Assembly (NCBI RefSeq): GCF_000310145.2
Contig: NZ_AMXA01000002.1
Coordinates: 62,001 to 126,000, forward strand
Source: Thauera sp. 28
GTDB lineage: Bacteria > Pseudomonadota > Gammaproteobacteria > Burkholderiales > Rhodocyclaceae
DNA length: 64,000 bases
Direction of reading: 5' to 3'
Both the position numbers and the translations under genes were made by a program. Positions within the stretch are counted from its first letter, which is position 1; each line of letters begins with the position of its first letter. Shown here in pieces: positions 51,751 to 63,147 of this stretch. Under the pieces are notes generated by a model, which worked only from the letters and a program-made list of their open reading frames with translations, was not told the origin of the DNA and made no database searches.

Positions 51751-52286
51751 GTCTGCGCGTCTGCGAGCAAAGAACCGCGCGCATCCTTGTCCGACAGCAC
51801 CGGAGGCGACGGCAACGGCCACTCGATGCCGATGTCGGGATCGTTCCAGGCAATGCAGCGCTCGTGCTGCGGCGCATAGTAGTCGGTGGTCTTGTAGAGG
51901 AAGTCAGCGGACTCGCTGAGCACCAGAAAGCCGTGCCCGAAGCCCGGCGGCACCCAGAGTTGGTGATGGTTGTGCTCGGACAGCTCGACGCCGACCCACT
52001 GGCCGAAGCGCGGCGAACTGCGGCGCAGGTCCACGGCGACGTCGAACACACGGCCACGCACGACGCGAACAAGCTTGCCCTGCGGCTGTAGCAACTGGTA
52101 ATGCAAGCCGCGCAGCACCCCTTGGGCGGACCGCGAATGGTTGTCCTGCACGAAATCGACGTCGAGGCCGGTCAGCTCGGCAAACTGGCGGGCATTGTAG
52201 CTCTCGAGGAAAAAGCCGCGCTCGTCGCCAAACACGCGGGGTTCGAGCAGCAGGACCTCGGGAAGTGCGCATCGACTGACCTTCAT
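51741..52286 (-). CDS. rfbC: dTDP-4-dehydrorhamnose 3,5-epimerase
   Basis: 181 residues. It catalyses the third step of dTDP-L-rhamnose synthesis. Catalytic His62 lies in GVLRGLHYQL, His50 in VQDNHSRS, and the tyrosine in FLYKTTDYYA. The family motifs LWVPPGFGHGFLVLS and FGDERGFFLESYN are clear. Its ATG overlaps the rfbA stop (TGATG). rfbB and rfbD are not in the window, so the pathway must be completed elsewhere or upstream genes are absent here. Confidence 0.96.
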   Translation of the reverse strand: MKVSRCALPEVLLLEPRVFGDERGFFLESYNARQFAELTGLDVDFVQDNHSRSAQGVLRGLHYQLLQPQGKLVRVVRGRVFDVAVDLRRSSPRFGQWVGVELSEHNHHQLWVPPGFGHGFLVLSESADFLYKTTDYYAPQHERCIAWNDPDIGIEWPLPSPPVLSDKDARGSLLADAQTYD

Positions 52287-53170
52287 CAGAACACCTTATC
52301 CTCGAGCAGACGCAGCAGATACTGGCCGTAGCCGCTCTTGGCGAGCGGCGCCGCGAGCGCACCAAGTTGCTCGTCATCGACCCAGCCCGCACGCCACGCA
52401 ATCTCCTCGGGACATGCGATCTTCAGGCCCTGGCGCTTTTCGATGGTCTGGATGAACATCCCTGCCTCGAGCAGGCTTTCATGCGTGCCGGTGTCCAGCC
52501 AGGCGTGGCCACGCCCCATTACCTGCACGTCGAGCTCGCCCCATTCGAGGTAAGCGCGGTTGAGATCGGTAATCTCGAGTTCGCCACGCGGACTTGGCTT
52601 GAGGCCGCGCGCGATATCGACCGCGCGTTCGTCGTAGAAGTACAGCCCGGTGACCGCGTAACGGCTCTTGGGCCGCGCCGGCTTCTCCTCCAGGCTGATC
52701 GCGCGCCCGGCGGCGTCGAACTCGACCACACCATAGCGCTCGGGATCCTGCACCGGATAGGCGAACACCGTTGCACCCGCAGTTGCGCAACTTGCTGCGC
52801 GCAACTCGGCCGCCAGGTCATGACCGTAGAACAGGTTGTCGCCCAGCACCAGCGCCGAGGGCGCGCCCGCGAGAAAGTCCTCGCCGATCAGGAAGGCCTG
52901 GGCCAGCCCGTCGGGACTGGGCTGCACGGCGTAGCTCAACTGCACGCCCCATCGGCTACCGTCACCCAGCAACTGCTCGAAGCGCGGCGTGTCCTGCGGC
53001 GTGGAGATGAGCAGGATGTCGCGAATGCCCGCCAGCATCAGCGTGCTGAGCGGGTAATAGACCATAGGTTTGTCATAGACCGGAAGCAGCTGCTTGGAGA
53101 CGGCAAGCGTGGCCGGATGGAGACGGGTGCCGGAGCCCCCGGCGAGAATGATGCCCTTGCGAGTAGTCAT
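52286..53170 (-). CDS. rfbA: Glucose-1-phosphate thymidylyltransferase
   Basis: 294 residues. It makes dTDP-glucose from dTTP and glucose 1-phosphate, the first step of dTDP-rhamnose synthesis. The nucleotide-binding start is [38 protein letters not shown], the catalytic region [13 protein letters not shown], and [20 protein letters not shown] follows. I chose ATG at 53170; the frame is open 90 bases upstream without signal. It is translationally coupled to rfbC and divergent from the phosphomannomutase gene, which feeds sugar-phosphate supply. Confidence 0.96.
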   Translation of the reverse strand: MTTRKGIILAGGSGTRLHPATLAVSKQLLPVYDKPMVYYPLSTLMLAGIRDILLISTPQDTPRFEQLLGDGSRWGVQLSYAVQPSPDGLAQAFLIGEDFLAGAPSALVLGDNLFYGHDLAAELRAASCATAGATVFAYPVQDPERYGVVEFDAAGRAISLEEKPARPKSRYAVTGLYFYDERAVDIARGLKPSPRGELEITDLNRAYLEWGELDVQVMGRGHAWLDTGTHESLLEAGMFIQTIEKRQGLKIACPEEIAWRAGWVDDEQLGALAAPLAKSGYGQYLLRLLEDKVF

Positions 53171-53217
53171 GGCGCGATTACGGTCCTGTTGATGGCGGCC
53201 AAACTGGCGTTGCAGCA

Positions 53218-53251
53218 TTGTAGACGCCAGCGCGCCGACATAGAATGTCGG
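53218..53251 (+). promoter_or_regulatory. Probable promoter of the phosphomannomutase gene with an inverted repeat over its -10
   Basis: TTGTAG (53218-53223) and TAGAAT (53241-53246) are 17 bp apart. CCGACAT (53235-53241) and ATGTCGG (53245-53251) form a perfect 7-bp inverted repeat separated by AGA and followed by TTTT. The repeat covers the -10 element and could be an operator, or in RNA a small hairpin. Confidence 0.5.
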
Positions 53252-53294
53252 TTTTGCCACCCGTCATTACAGCATTCGCCTACCGGACCGATTC

Positions 53295-54692
53295 ATGACC
53301 TACGCCCTGCCCGCCCCAGAGATCTTCAAGGCCTACGACATCCGCGGCATCGTCGACACCGTGCTCACCCCCGACGCCGTGCGCGCAATCGGCCATGCAC
53401 TCGGTTCCGAGGCCGCAGTCCGCGGCCAGAAGGCGATCGCGATTGGTCGCGACGGACGCCTATCCGGCCCGGCGCTGGCAGGCGCGCTCGGCGAGGGCAT
53501 CCGCGCCGCCGGCATCGATGTCATCGACATCGGTTGCGTACCCACTCCACTCACCTACTTCGCCGCCTATCAACTCGGCTGCGACTCTTGCGTATCGGTC
53601 ACCGGCAGCCACAACCCACCGGACTATAACGGCCTGAAGATGGTACTCGGCGGCCAGACGCTGTTCGGCGAACTGATCCAGGCCCTGCGCCGTCGCATCG
53701 CAGAGAACGATCTGGTGCACGGTGACGGCGAACTCCGCCACGCCAGCGTGGATGCTGCCTATCTCGAACGTATCGTCGGCGACGTCAAGCTCGCGCGACC
53801 GATGAAGATCGTCCTCGACTGCGGCAACGGTGTGGCCGGCGGCATCGCCCCGGAGCTCTTCCGCCGCCTGGGCTGCGAAGTCATCGAGCTGTTCTGCGAA
53901 GTCGACGGCAACTTCCCCAACCACCACCCCGACCCTTCCAAGCCCGAGAACCTGCAGGACGTCATCCGCGTGCTGCGCGAGACCGACGCCGAACTCGGAC
54001 TCGCCTTCGACGGTGACGGCGATCGCCTCGGCGTGGTGACCAAGGATGGCGAGATCATCTTCCCCGACCGCCAGCTCATGCTGTTCGCCGAAGACGTGCT
54101 CTCCCGCGTACCGGGCGCCGAGATCATCTACGACGTCAAGTGCACGCGCAACCTCGCCACCTGGATCCGTGCGCGCGGCGGCAAGCCGACGATGTGGAAC
54201 ACCGGCCACGCGCTGGTCAAGGCCAAGCTCAAGGAAACCGGCGCCCCACTGGCCGGCGAGATGAGCGGCCACATGTTCTTCAAGGAGCGCTGGTTCGGCT
54301 TCGATGACGGCCTGTATTCAGGCGCCCGTCTGCTCGAAATCCTGTCGGCCCGCGCAGATGCCAACGCCACACTGAAGGCGCTGCCCGATGCGGTCAGCAC
54401 ACCGGAACTCAACATCAAGATGAAGGAGGGCGAGCCCTTCGAGCTCGTCCGCCGCCTCCAGCAGGCCGCACTCGCTACGCCCTCGTGCTTTGCTGACGCA
54501 AACGAAGTGATCACCCTCGATGGCGTGCGAGTCGAGTTCGCACGCGGCTTTGGCCTTGCGCGCGCCTCCAACACCACGCCAGTGGTGGTGTTGCGCTTCG
54601 AAGCCGACGACGCTGCTGCGCTGACCGCCATCCAGAGCGCGTTCAGGCACGCCATCGACGCCGCCTGGCCGGGACTGGCGCTCCCCTTCTGA
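53295..54692 (+). CDS. Phosphomannomutase / phosphoglucomutase (AlgC-like)
   Basis: 465 residues. It interconverts mannose- or glucose-6- and -1-phosphate, supplying nucleotide sugars for LPS and exopolysaccharide. Phosphoserine is Ser105 in SVTGSHNPPDYNG, the metal site is FDGDGDRLGVV (Asp239, Asp241, Asp243), and the substrate-binding loop is GEMSGHMFFKE. Length and IFKAYDIRGIVD start match the alpha-phosphohexomutase AlgC/ManB group. Alternative names are manB or pgm. It is divergent from rfbA. Confidence 0.95.
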   Translation: MTYALPAPEIFKAYDIRGIVDTVLTPDAVRAIGHALGSEAAVRGQKAIAIGRDGRLSGPALAGALGEGIRAAGIDVIDIGCVPTPLTYFAAYQLGCDSCVSVTGSHNPPDYNGLKMVLGGQTLFGELIQALRRRIAENDLVHGDGELRHASVDAAYLERIVGDVKLARPMKIVLDCGNGVAGGIAPELFRRLGCEVIELFCEVDGNFPNHHPDPSKPENLQDVIRVLRETDAELGLAFDGDGDRLGVVTKDGEIIFPDRQLMLFAEDVLSRVPGAEIIYDVKCTRNLATWIRARGGKPTMWNTGHALVKAKLKETGAPLAGEMSGHMFFKERWFGFDDGLYSGARLLEILSARADANATLKALPDAVSTPELNIKMKEGEPFELVRRLQQAALATPSCFADANEVITLDGVRVEFARGFGLARASNTTPVVVLRFEADDAAALTAIQSAFRHAIDAAWPGLALPF

Positions 54693-54785
54693 GGCACGCA
54701 CGGCAATGGCACAGGGCGCGCAAACGCCCCCGTACCGAGCCGTGCCACTTTCTCGCGCTTGAACCGGTATGAGCTGAGGATACGA

Positions 54786-55655
54786 ATGAAAACAGCCGTG
54801 GCAAACGACAAGGATGTCGAACTGGCACTCAAGGGGGTGAGGATTCCGTCCTGCCCGGATATCCTCATGCAGTTGATGACGGAACTGCGCGACCCCGGAG
54901 TCAGCGGCAAGCAGATTTCCACCCTCATCGGCAGGGACGTGGGGCTGGCGGCAGCGGTCGTGCGATCGGCCAATTCGCCCCTCTTCGGTGCGGCGCGCAA
55001 GCTCGACTCGATCGACGACGCGATTCGCATGCTCGGTTTCGGCTCCCTGACCAACATCGTGCAGGAAGCCATGCTGCGCAACGCGATCCCGGACAGCAGC
55101 GCCACCCTCGAGCGCTTCTGGGACAACTCGCGCTACACCGCTGCGGCCAGCGCCCTGCTCGCGCGCCGCACCGGCGCCGTTCGGGCTGAAACAGCCTATA
55201 CCTTCGGCCTGTTCCACGACTGCGGCATCCCGCTGCTGGTCAAGCGTTTTCCCGACTACAAACGCATCCTGGGCGTCGCCAACCAGACGACCGACCGCTG
55301 GTTCACCGCCGTCGAGGACGAAGCCTTCAACACCAACCACGCCACGATCGGCTACATCCTTGCCCGCTCCTGGGGCCTGAGCGAAGCGATCACCCAGGCG
55401 ATCCTGTGCCACCATGACTACTCGGTGCTCGCCGGCGACTCCGGACTCGACCACGAAGCGCGTGCGCTGATCGCGATCAACGTGATCGGCGAGTACGTGG
55501 CCGGCACCCACCTGCGCACCCGGCAGGATGCCGAGTGGGACAAGGGCCGCGATGCTGTGGCCTGCTTCCTCGGCATGCCGCTGACGGACATCGAGGACCT
55601 CGCCGAGGACGTCCTGCTGGCGCTCGAGAGCCAGCGCAGCGCCGAGACCGCCTGA
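54786..55655 (+). CDS. HDOD-domain protein
   Basis: 289 residues with the HDOD domain (HD-related, output domain) of signalling proteins. It starts LALKGVRIPSCPDILMQLMTELRDPGVSGKQISTLIGRDVGLAAAVVRSANSPLFGA, continues with SIDDAIRMLGFGSLTNIV and has the HDCG pair in TFGLFHDCGIPLLVKRF. There is no GGDEF, EAL or receiver domain. Such proteins often regulate motility, stress response or carbon flow. Its target is unknown. ATG at 54786 follows GAGGATACG. Confidence 0.9.
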   Translation: MKTAVANDKDVELALKGVRIPSCPDILMQLMTELRDPGVSGKQISTLIGRDVGLAAAVVRSANSPLFGAARKLDSIDDAIRMLGFGSLTNIVQEAMLRNAIPDSSATLERFWDNSRYTAAASALLARRTGAVRAETAYTFGLFHDCGIPLLVKRFPDYKRILGVANQTTDRWFTAVEDEAFNTNHATIGYILARSWGLSEAITQAILCHHDYSVLAGDSGLDHEARALIAINVIGEYVAGTHLRTRQDAEWDKGRDAVACFLGMPLTDIEDLAEDVLLALESQRSAETA

Positions 55656-55674
55656 GCGTCTTGCGCTGCAGGCA

Positions 55675-55707
55675 GCGTGCCTCACCCGACCGGCGGGCGA
55701 GGCACGC
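55675..55707. terminator. Bidirectional hairpin between HDOD gene and uvrD
   Basis: GCGTGCCTC (55675-55683) pairs with GAGGCACGC (55699-55707); 15-nt loop. It serves the convergent gene pair. Confidence 0.6.
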
Positions 55708-55710
55708 CGC

Positions 55711-57933
55711 CTAGGCCGGATCCAGCTTGGCGACACCAAGCAGCAACCACTTCACGCCCGCAGGCCCGAAGTTGATCTGCACCTTGGCATCGGCACCGCT
55801 ACCCTCCGCGGCAACGATGACCCCCTGGCCGAACTTCGCATGACTGACAGCCTGGCCAATGCGCAGACCGTTAGGCAGCGTAGCGAATGAAGGCCGCGGC
55901 GCCCGCGCCACCTGCGCCTTGGCCGACGGCTTGAAATAGCCGCCCCCCATGCCGCCAGACGCGCCGCCTTGCACGGAACGCGCGCTTGGCGGCGTCAGCC
56001 ACTTGGTCAGCTCCGCCGGAATCTCCTCCAGGAAGCGCGAACGCAGGTTGTAGCGCGTCTGCCCGTGCAACATGCGACTTTGGGCAAAGCTCAGGTACAA
56101 GCGCTCACGCGCCCGCGTGACGGCCACGTACATCAGCCGGCGCTCCTCTTCCAGGCCATCGGTCTCGAGGATGCTGTTCTCGTGCGGAAACAGCCCCTCC
56201 TCCAAGCCGGACAGGAAGACGACATTGAATTCCAGCCCCTTGGCCGAATGCACCGTCATCAGCTGTACGGCATCAGCCCCCTGGTCAGCCTGGTGGTCAC
56301 CCGCCTCGAGCGAGGCATGGGCCAGGAAGTCGGCCAACAGCGCATGCGCCTGGGCGAGCGCATCGCCTGCGCCCGCTTGAGCCTGCGACTCAGCGAGGAA
56401 ATTGGCCGCAGCGTTGATCAACTCGTCGAGGTTCTCCAGGCGCTCTCGCCCCTCCTTGTCAGCCTTGTAGTGAGCACGCAGACCACTCATGTCGAGCACG
56501 TGATCGACCAGCTCCGGCAGCGGCAAACCCGCAGTGTCGCGACGCAAGTCCTCGATCAGGCGCACGAACTGGGCGAGCGAAGTGCCTGGCTTGCCGGTCA
56601 GATGCGGCACGGTGGCATACAGACTGGTGCTGTAGACGCGCGCGGCGTCGGTCAATACCTCGAGCGAACGCGCGCCAATGCCGCGGGTAGGAAAATTCAC
56701 CACGCGTGCGAATGAAGTGTCGTCGTCGGCGTTGGCGATCAGGCGCAGGTAGGCGAGCGCGTGTTTGATCTCCTGGCGCTCGAAGAAGCGCAGACCGCCA
56801 TACACGCGATAGGGAATCGCGGCCGAGAACAGCTGGTGCTCCAGCACCCGCGACTGCGCATTCGAGCGATACAACAGCGCGATCTCGCTGCGCAATGCAC
56901 CGTCACGCACCAGGGACTGAATCTCCTCGACAACCCAGCGCGCCTCATCACCGTCCGAGTAGGCCTCGAACACGCGGATCGGCTCGCCGGCCCCCTGGTC
57001 GGTCCACAGATTCTTCCCCAGACGGTTGCTGTTGTGGCGGATGATCGCGTTGGCAGCATCCAGGATATTGCTGTGCGAGCGATAGTTCTGCTCCAGGCGG
57101 ATCACGTTGTGCACGCGGAACTCGCGCTCGAAGTCACGGATGTTGCCGACCTCGGCGCCACGGAAGCGGTAGATGCTCTGGTCGTCGTCGCCGACGCAGA
57201 ACATCGCAGCACCGCCTTCGCGGCCTTCGTCGGCGAAAAGCTTCAACCAGCGATACTGCAGGCGGTTGGTGTCCTGGAATTCGTCGACAAGAATGTGGCG
57301 GAAACGGCGCTGGTAATGGCGGCGCAGTGGCTCATTGCGCTCGAGCAACTCATAGCTGCGCAAAAGCAACTCCGCAAAATCCACAACAGACTCGCGCTGG
57401 CACTGTGACTCATACTCCTGGTACAGCTGAACGCGCTGGCGGGTGTAGTCGTCCCAGGCCTCCACCGCGTGCGGCCGGTTGCCTGCTTCCTTCTGACCAT
57501 TGATGAAATGCTGCAACTCACGCGGCGGGAACTTCTCGTCGTCGACGTTGAGCGTCTTCAACAGACGCTTGATGGCGGCGAGCTGATCCCCCGAATCGAG
57601 GATCTGGAAAAGTTGAGGTAGCCCGGCATCCCGGTGGTGCGCTCGCAACAAGCGGTTGGCCAGGCCGTGAAAGGTACCGATCCACATGCCACGCGTACTG
57701 ACCGGCAACATCGCGGACAGACGGGCAAGCATTTCCTTGGCGGCTTTGTTGGTGAATGTAACAGCAAGAATGCCGGCGGGATCGACCTGGCCGGACTGGA
57801 CGAGCCATGCGATGCGAGTCGTGAGCACCCGGGTCTTGCCTGAGCCTGCACCGGCAAGGATGAGCGCGTGCTGAGGCGGCAGGCTCACAGCCTGCAGTTG
57901 TTCGGTATTCAAGTTGTCTAGGAGCGTGGACAT
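55711..57933 (-). CDS. uvrD: DNA helicase II (UvrD/Rep family)
   Basis: 740 residues, superfamily 1A 3'-5' DNA helicase of nucleotide excision and mismatch repair. Motif I is GAGSGKTRVL, Ia TFTNKAAKEML, II VDEFQDTN, III FCVGDDDQSIYRFRGAE, IV EQNYRSH, V TVHSAKGLEF and VI YVAVTRARERLYLSFA, all in order. The UvrD C-terminal Tudor-like domain (IGQAVSHAKFGQGVIVAAEGSG) is present, which Rep lacks. ATG at 57933 follows GAGGAACCACG. TACAAT (57961-57956) is a probable -10 giving a short leader. No LexA-type CTGT-N8-ACAG box was seen. Confidence 0.97.
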   Translation of the reverse strand: MSTLLDNLNTEQLQAVSLPPQHALILAGAGSGKTRVLTTRIAWLVQSGQVDPAGILAVTFTNKAAKEMLARLSAMLPVSTRGMWIGTFHGLANRLLRAHHRDAGLPQLFQILDSGDQLAAIKRLLKTLNVDDEKFPPRELQHFINGQKEAGNRPHAVEAWDDYTRQRVQLYQEYESQCQRESVVDFAELLLRSYELLERNEPLRRHYQRRFRHILVDEFQDTNRLQYRWLKLFADEGREGGAAMFCVGDDDQSIYRFRGAEVGNIRDFEREFRVHNVIRLEQNYRSHSNILDAANAIIRHNSNRLGKNLWTDQGAGEPIRVFEAYSDGDEARWVVEEIQSLVRDGALRSEIALLYRSNAQSRVLEHQLFSAAIPYRVYGGLRFFERQEIKHALAYLRLIANADDDTSFARVVNFPTRGIGARSLEVLTDAARVYSTSLYATVPHLTGKPGTSLAQFVRLIEDLRRDTAGLPLPELVDHVLDMSGLRAHYKADKEGRERLENLDELINAAANFLAESQAQAGAGDALAQAHALLADFLAHASLEAGDHQADQGADAVQLMTVHSAKGLEFNVVFLSGLEEGLFPHENSILETDGLEEERRLMYVAVTRARERLYLSFAQSRMLHGQTRYNLRSRFLEEIPAELTKWLTPPSARSVQGGASGGMGGGYFKPSAKAQVARAPRPSFATLPNGLRIGQAVSHAKFGQGVIVAAEGSGADAKVQINFGPAGVKWLLLGVAKLDPA

Positions 57934-58250
57934 CGTGGTTCCTCTGCAAGCCGGCATTGTATCGGCGACACCCGGGCGTTACCCGGAAGCTGCCGCGAAG
58001 ATGGATGTTGCGTCGCAGCAACAGCACCTTTGCGCAGCGTTCCTTTTGCGCTAGATTTGAATTGTGCATTGCAACAAACGGCTGGCGTACCGTGGAACTT
58101 TTCACAGACGTCAGCGCCTAATTTGCGCACAATCAAGGAAAACTACAGGACTGCCCTGCATATTGCACCACAGCATACGAAGCGTGGTGGCGAGCCCAGA
58201 AGGCAGGCCATGATTTTTCGAGCCCTACCCGGCCCGACAGGAGAACTGAC
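57934..58250. other. Intergenic region between uvrD and the small unknown gene
   Basis: 317 bp between divergent genes. It contains the uvrD -10 (57956-57961), three TTTGCGC-type repeats (58027-58035, 58042-58051 and 58122-58128), and TTGTGCATTGCA (58062-58073), the same 12-mer as at 23554. No open frame is convincing. A promoter for the gene at 58251 is not obvious. Confidence 0.5.
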
Positions 58251-58592
58251 ATGAAGACCCCGAAACTACTGCCCTGGTACGCACGCAAGGCCGGCGTCCC
58301 CCTGGAGCGAGCCGAAGCCCTCTGGCGCAAGGCCGTGCGCGAAGCGACCAGCGAAACCGGCTGGGTTGGCAACGCCGAATACTGGGGTGCGGCGATGGAT
58401 CACTTCCAGCGCCTGCTCAAGGAAGAGCGCAATACCCTGTGCGCACCGCAGATGCTGCCCTACGTCCGTAGCCAGAACCGCATGTGGCGCCTGCCGCTGC
58501 TGGCCATGGAGGACATGATTTCGGCCGTGCATGCAAACTGGCAGCGCAATCATGCTGCCTCCAGCGGCAAGAACGCCTGCCGCGTGGCCTGA
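58251..58592 (+). CDS. Small conserved protein of unknown function
   Basis: 113 residues, cytoplasmic, basic. It begins MKTPKLLPWYARKAGVPLERAEALWRKAVREATSETGWVGNAEYWGAAMDHFQRLLKEE. A strong ACAGGAGAACTGAC spacing precedes the ATG, so translation is likely. I do not recognise a family; the KLLPWYARKAGVP and ETGWVGNAEYW stretches look conserved. It is a single gene, bounded by the 317-bp region and by the terminator at 58657-58689. Confidence 0.8.
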   Translation: MKTPKLLPWYARKAGVPLERAEALWRKAVREATSETGWVGNAEYWGAAMDHFQRLLKEERNTLCAPQMLPYVRSQNRMWRLPLLAMEDMISAVHANWQRNHAASSGKNACRVA

Positions 58593-58604
58593 GCGCACCG
58601 CTAG

Positions 58605-61439
<2,835 letters not shown>

Positions 61440-61451
61440 CGGAACACGCCC

Positions 61452-62012
61452 ATGCAGATCCGCCGCCCAGCAGCAGCCACTGCCCCTCAGGCGAACGCCC
61501 AGCACTGCGCGCACAAGCGCCGCAGTCTGCTGCTGGGCGCCTGCGGCATCGTCGCACTTGCAGCATCCGGCTGCGGATTCCGCTTGCGTGGACCTCAAGC
61601 GCTCGGCGTGTCGACGCTGCATGTCAATGCGCCGGCGCAAACCGAGCTTGGCGCTCAGTTGCGTCGCCTCATCGCCACGACCGGCACCACCACCGTCGTA
61701 GACGACGCCGAACAGGCGTCGGCGCGGCTGCAGATCCTTGCAAACAACCGCGGCCGCGAGATCCTCAGCCTGACCGGGGCCGGCAAGGTCCGTGAATACC
61801 AGCTCACGCAAAGCCTGCGCTTCCAGATGATCGACCGCGAAGGCCGCAGCCTGGTACCGCCGACAACCCTGTCGGCGCGCCGCGAATACACGTTCGACGA
61901 CTCGCAGGCCCTGGGCAAGGAGCAGGAGGAGGCGCTGCTTTATCGGGACATGCAGGCCGACCTCCTGCAGCAGCTCATGCGCCGCCTGGCTGCCGCCAAC
62001 CCGGCAGGCTGA
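61452..62012 (+). CDS. lptE: LPS-assembly lipoprotein LptE
   Basis: 186 residues. It has an N-terminal signal with lipobox LAASGC (Cys41) after an arginine-rich start and twin-Arg-like RRSLLLGACG. The mature part is GFRLRGPQALGVSTLHVNAP, typical of LptE (formerly RlpB), which plugs the LptD beta-barrel for delivery of LPS to the outer surface. It lies 12 bp from leuS and 25 bp before holA, the standard order. Confidence 0.95.
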   Translation: MQIRRPAAATAPQANAQHCAHKRRSLLLGACGIVALAASGCGFRLRGPQALGVSTLHVNAPAQTELGAQLRRLIATTGTTTVVDDAEQASARLQILANNRGREILSLTGAGKVREYQLTQSLRFQMIDREGRSLVPPTTLSARREYTFDDSQALGKEQEEALLYRDMQADLLQQLMRRLAAANPAG

Positions 62013-62037
62013 AGCGCCCGAACGAGGCGCGTCGCGC

Positions 62038-63048
62038 GTGAACATCCGGCCCGACCAGCTCGCCGCCAGTCTCGCCAAGCCGCTCGCGCCGCTCTGGCTG
62101 CTGCACGGCAACGAGCCCCTTCTGGTCATCGAAGCCGCCGATGCGATCCGCGCCGCGGCGCGCACGCAAGGCTACGACGAGCGCGAAACACTCGTTGTCG
62201 GCCAGGGCTTCAAGTGGGATGCGCTGACCCTTGCCGCCGGCAACATGTCGCTGTTCGGGGGCGCCAAGCTGATCGACCTGCGCATTCCTACCGGCAAGCC
62301 GGGGCGCGAGGGTGGCGACGCCCTGCAGCGCTACGTGGCCGATCTGCCCGCACAAACCCTTACCCTGATCACCCTGCCCGAAGTCGACTGGGCGACACGC
62401 AAGACGGCCTGGTTCAAGGCCCTCTCCGAATCGGCAGCCACGCTGGAGCTCAACGCCCCCGAGCGCGAACGCCTGCCCGAATGGGTCGGCCGCCGGCTCG
62501 CTGCGCAGCAGCAGTCGGCAACCCCCGAGGCGCTGGCCTTCATTGCAGAGCATGTCGAAGGCAACCTGCTCGCGGCCCATCAGGAGATCCTCAAGCTCGG
62601 TCTGCTGCACGGTGCAGGCAGCTTGAGCCTGGAGCAAGTGCAGGACGCGGTGCTGAACGTCGCCCGCTACGACATCGACAAGCTGCGTCTGGCAGTGGTC
62701 GAGGGTGATCCGGCACGCTGCGCCCGGCTGCTCGAAGGGCTCAAGGGCGAAGGCGCCGCAGCGCCGCTGGTGCTGTGGGCACTCGCCAACGAGACGCGCA
62801 CCCTCGCCAGCCTGTGCGCCGCACGCGACACCGGCCAGGCGCTGCCCGCCGTATTCAAGGCCGAGCGCATCTTCGAACCACGCCGCCAGCAGGCCCTGGG
62901 CCGGGCGCTGGGTCGCCTCAGCCAGGGTGGGCTGCGCGCTGCGCTGATGCATGCCGCTCGTATCGACCGCATGATCAAGGGCCTCGCCAGCGGCGACGTG
63001 TGGGACGAATTCCTCCAGCTTGCACTGCGCCTCGCGGGTCGACACTGA
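62038..63048 (+). CDS. holA: DNA polymerase III delta subunit, GTG start
   Basis: 336 residues. Delta opens the beta sliding clamp within the clamp loader. It starts with GTG at 62038 and has LWLLHGNEPLLVIEAADAIRAAA, the conserved degenerate P-loop region, and SLFGGAKLIDLRIPTGKPG. The C-terminal domain is helical (VLWALANETRTLASLCAAR, RRQQALGRALGRLSQGGLRAALMHAARIDRMIKG). It is the third gene after leuS and lptE, and proA follows after a gap of 99 bp. Confidence 0.94.
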   Translation: MNIRPDQLAASLAKPLAPLWLLHGNEPLLVIEAADAIRAAARTQGYDERETLVVGQGFKWDALTLAAGNMSLFGGAKLIDLRIPTGKPGREGGDALQRYVADLPAQTLTLITLPEVDWATRKTAWFKALSESAATLELNAPERERLPEWVGRRLAAQQQSATPEALAFIAEHVEGNLLAAHQEILKLGLLHGAGSLSLEQVQDAVLNVARYDIDKLRLAVVEGDPARCARLLEGLKGEGAAAPLVLWALANETRTLASLCAARDTGQALPAVFKAERIFEPRRQQALGRALGRLSQGGLRAALMHAARIDRMIKGLASGDVWDEFLQLALRLAGRH

Positions 63049-63147
63049 GTCCCGCCGGGGTTCATGCGCGCGCCATTCGGTGCTTTAATGCGCGCTTGCC
63101 CTGCGGCAACCGACATTGCCGCAACCATCGCCGACGAAGAGCCCCAA

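Noticed and set aside
57934-58250. Possible LexA box for uvrD
   Set aside because: No CTGT-N8-ACAG pattern was found on either strand in this gap.
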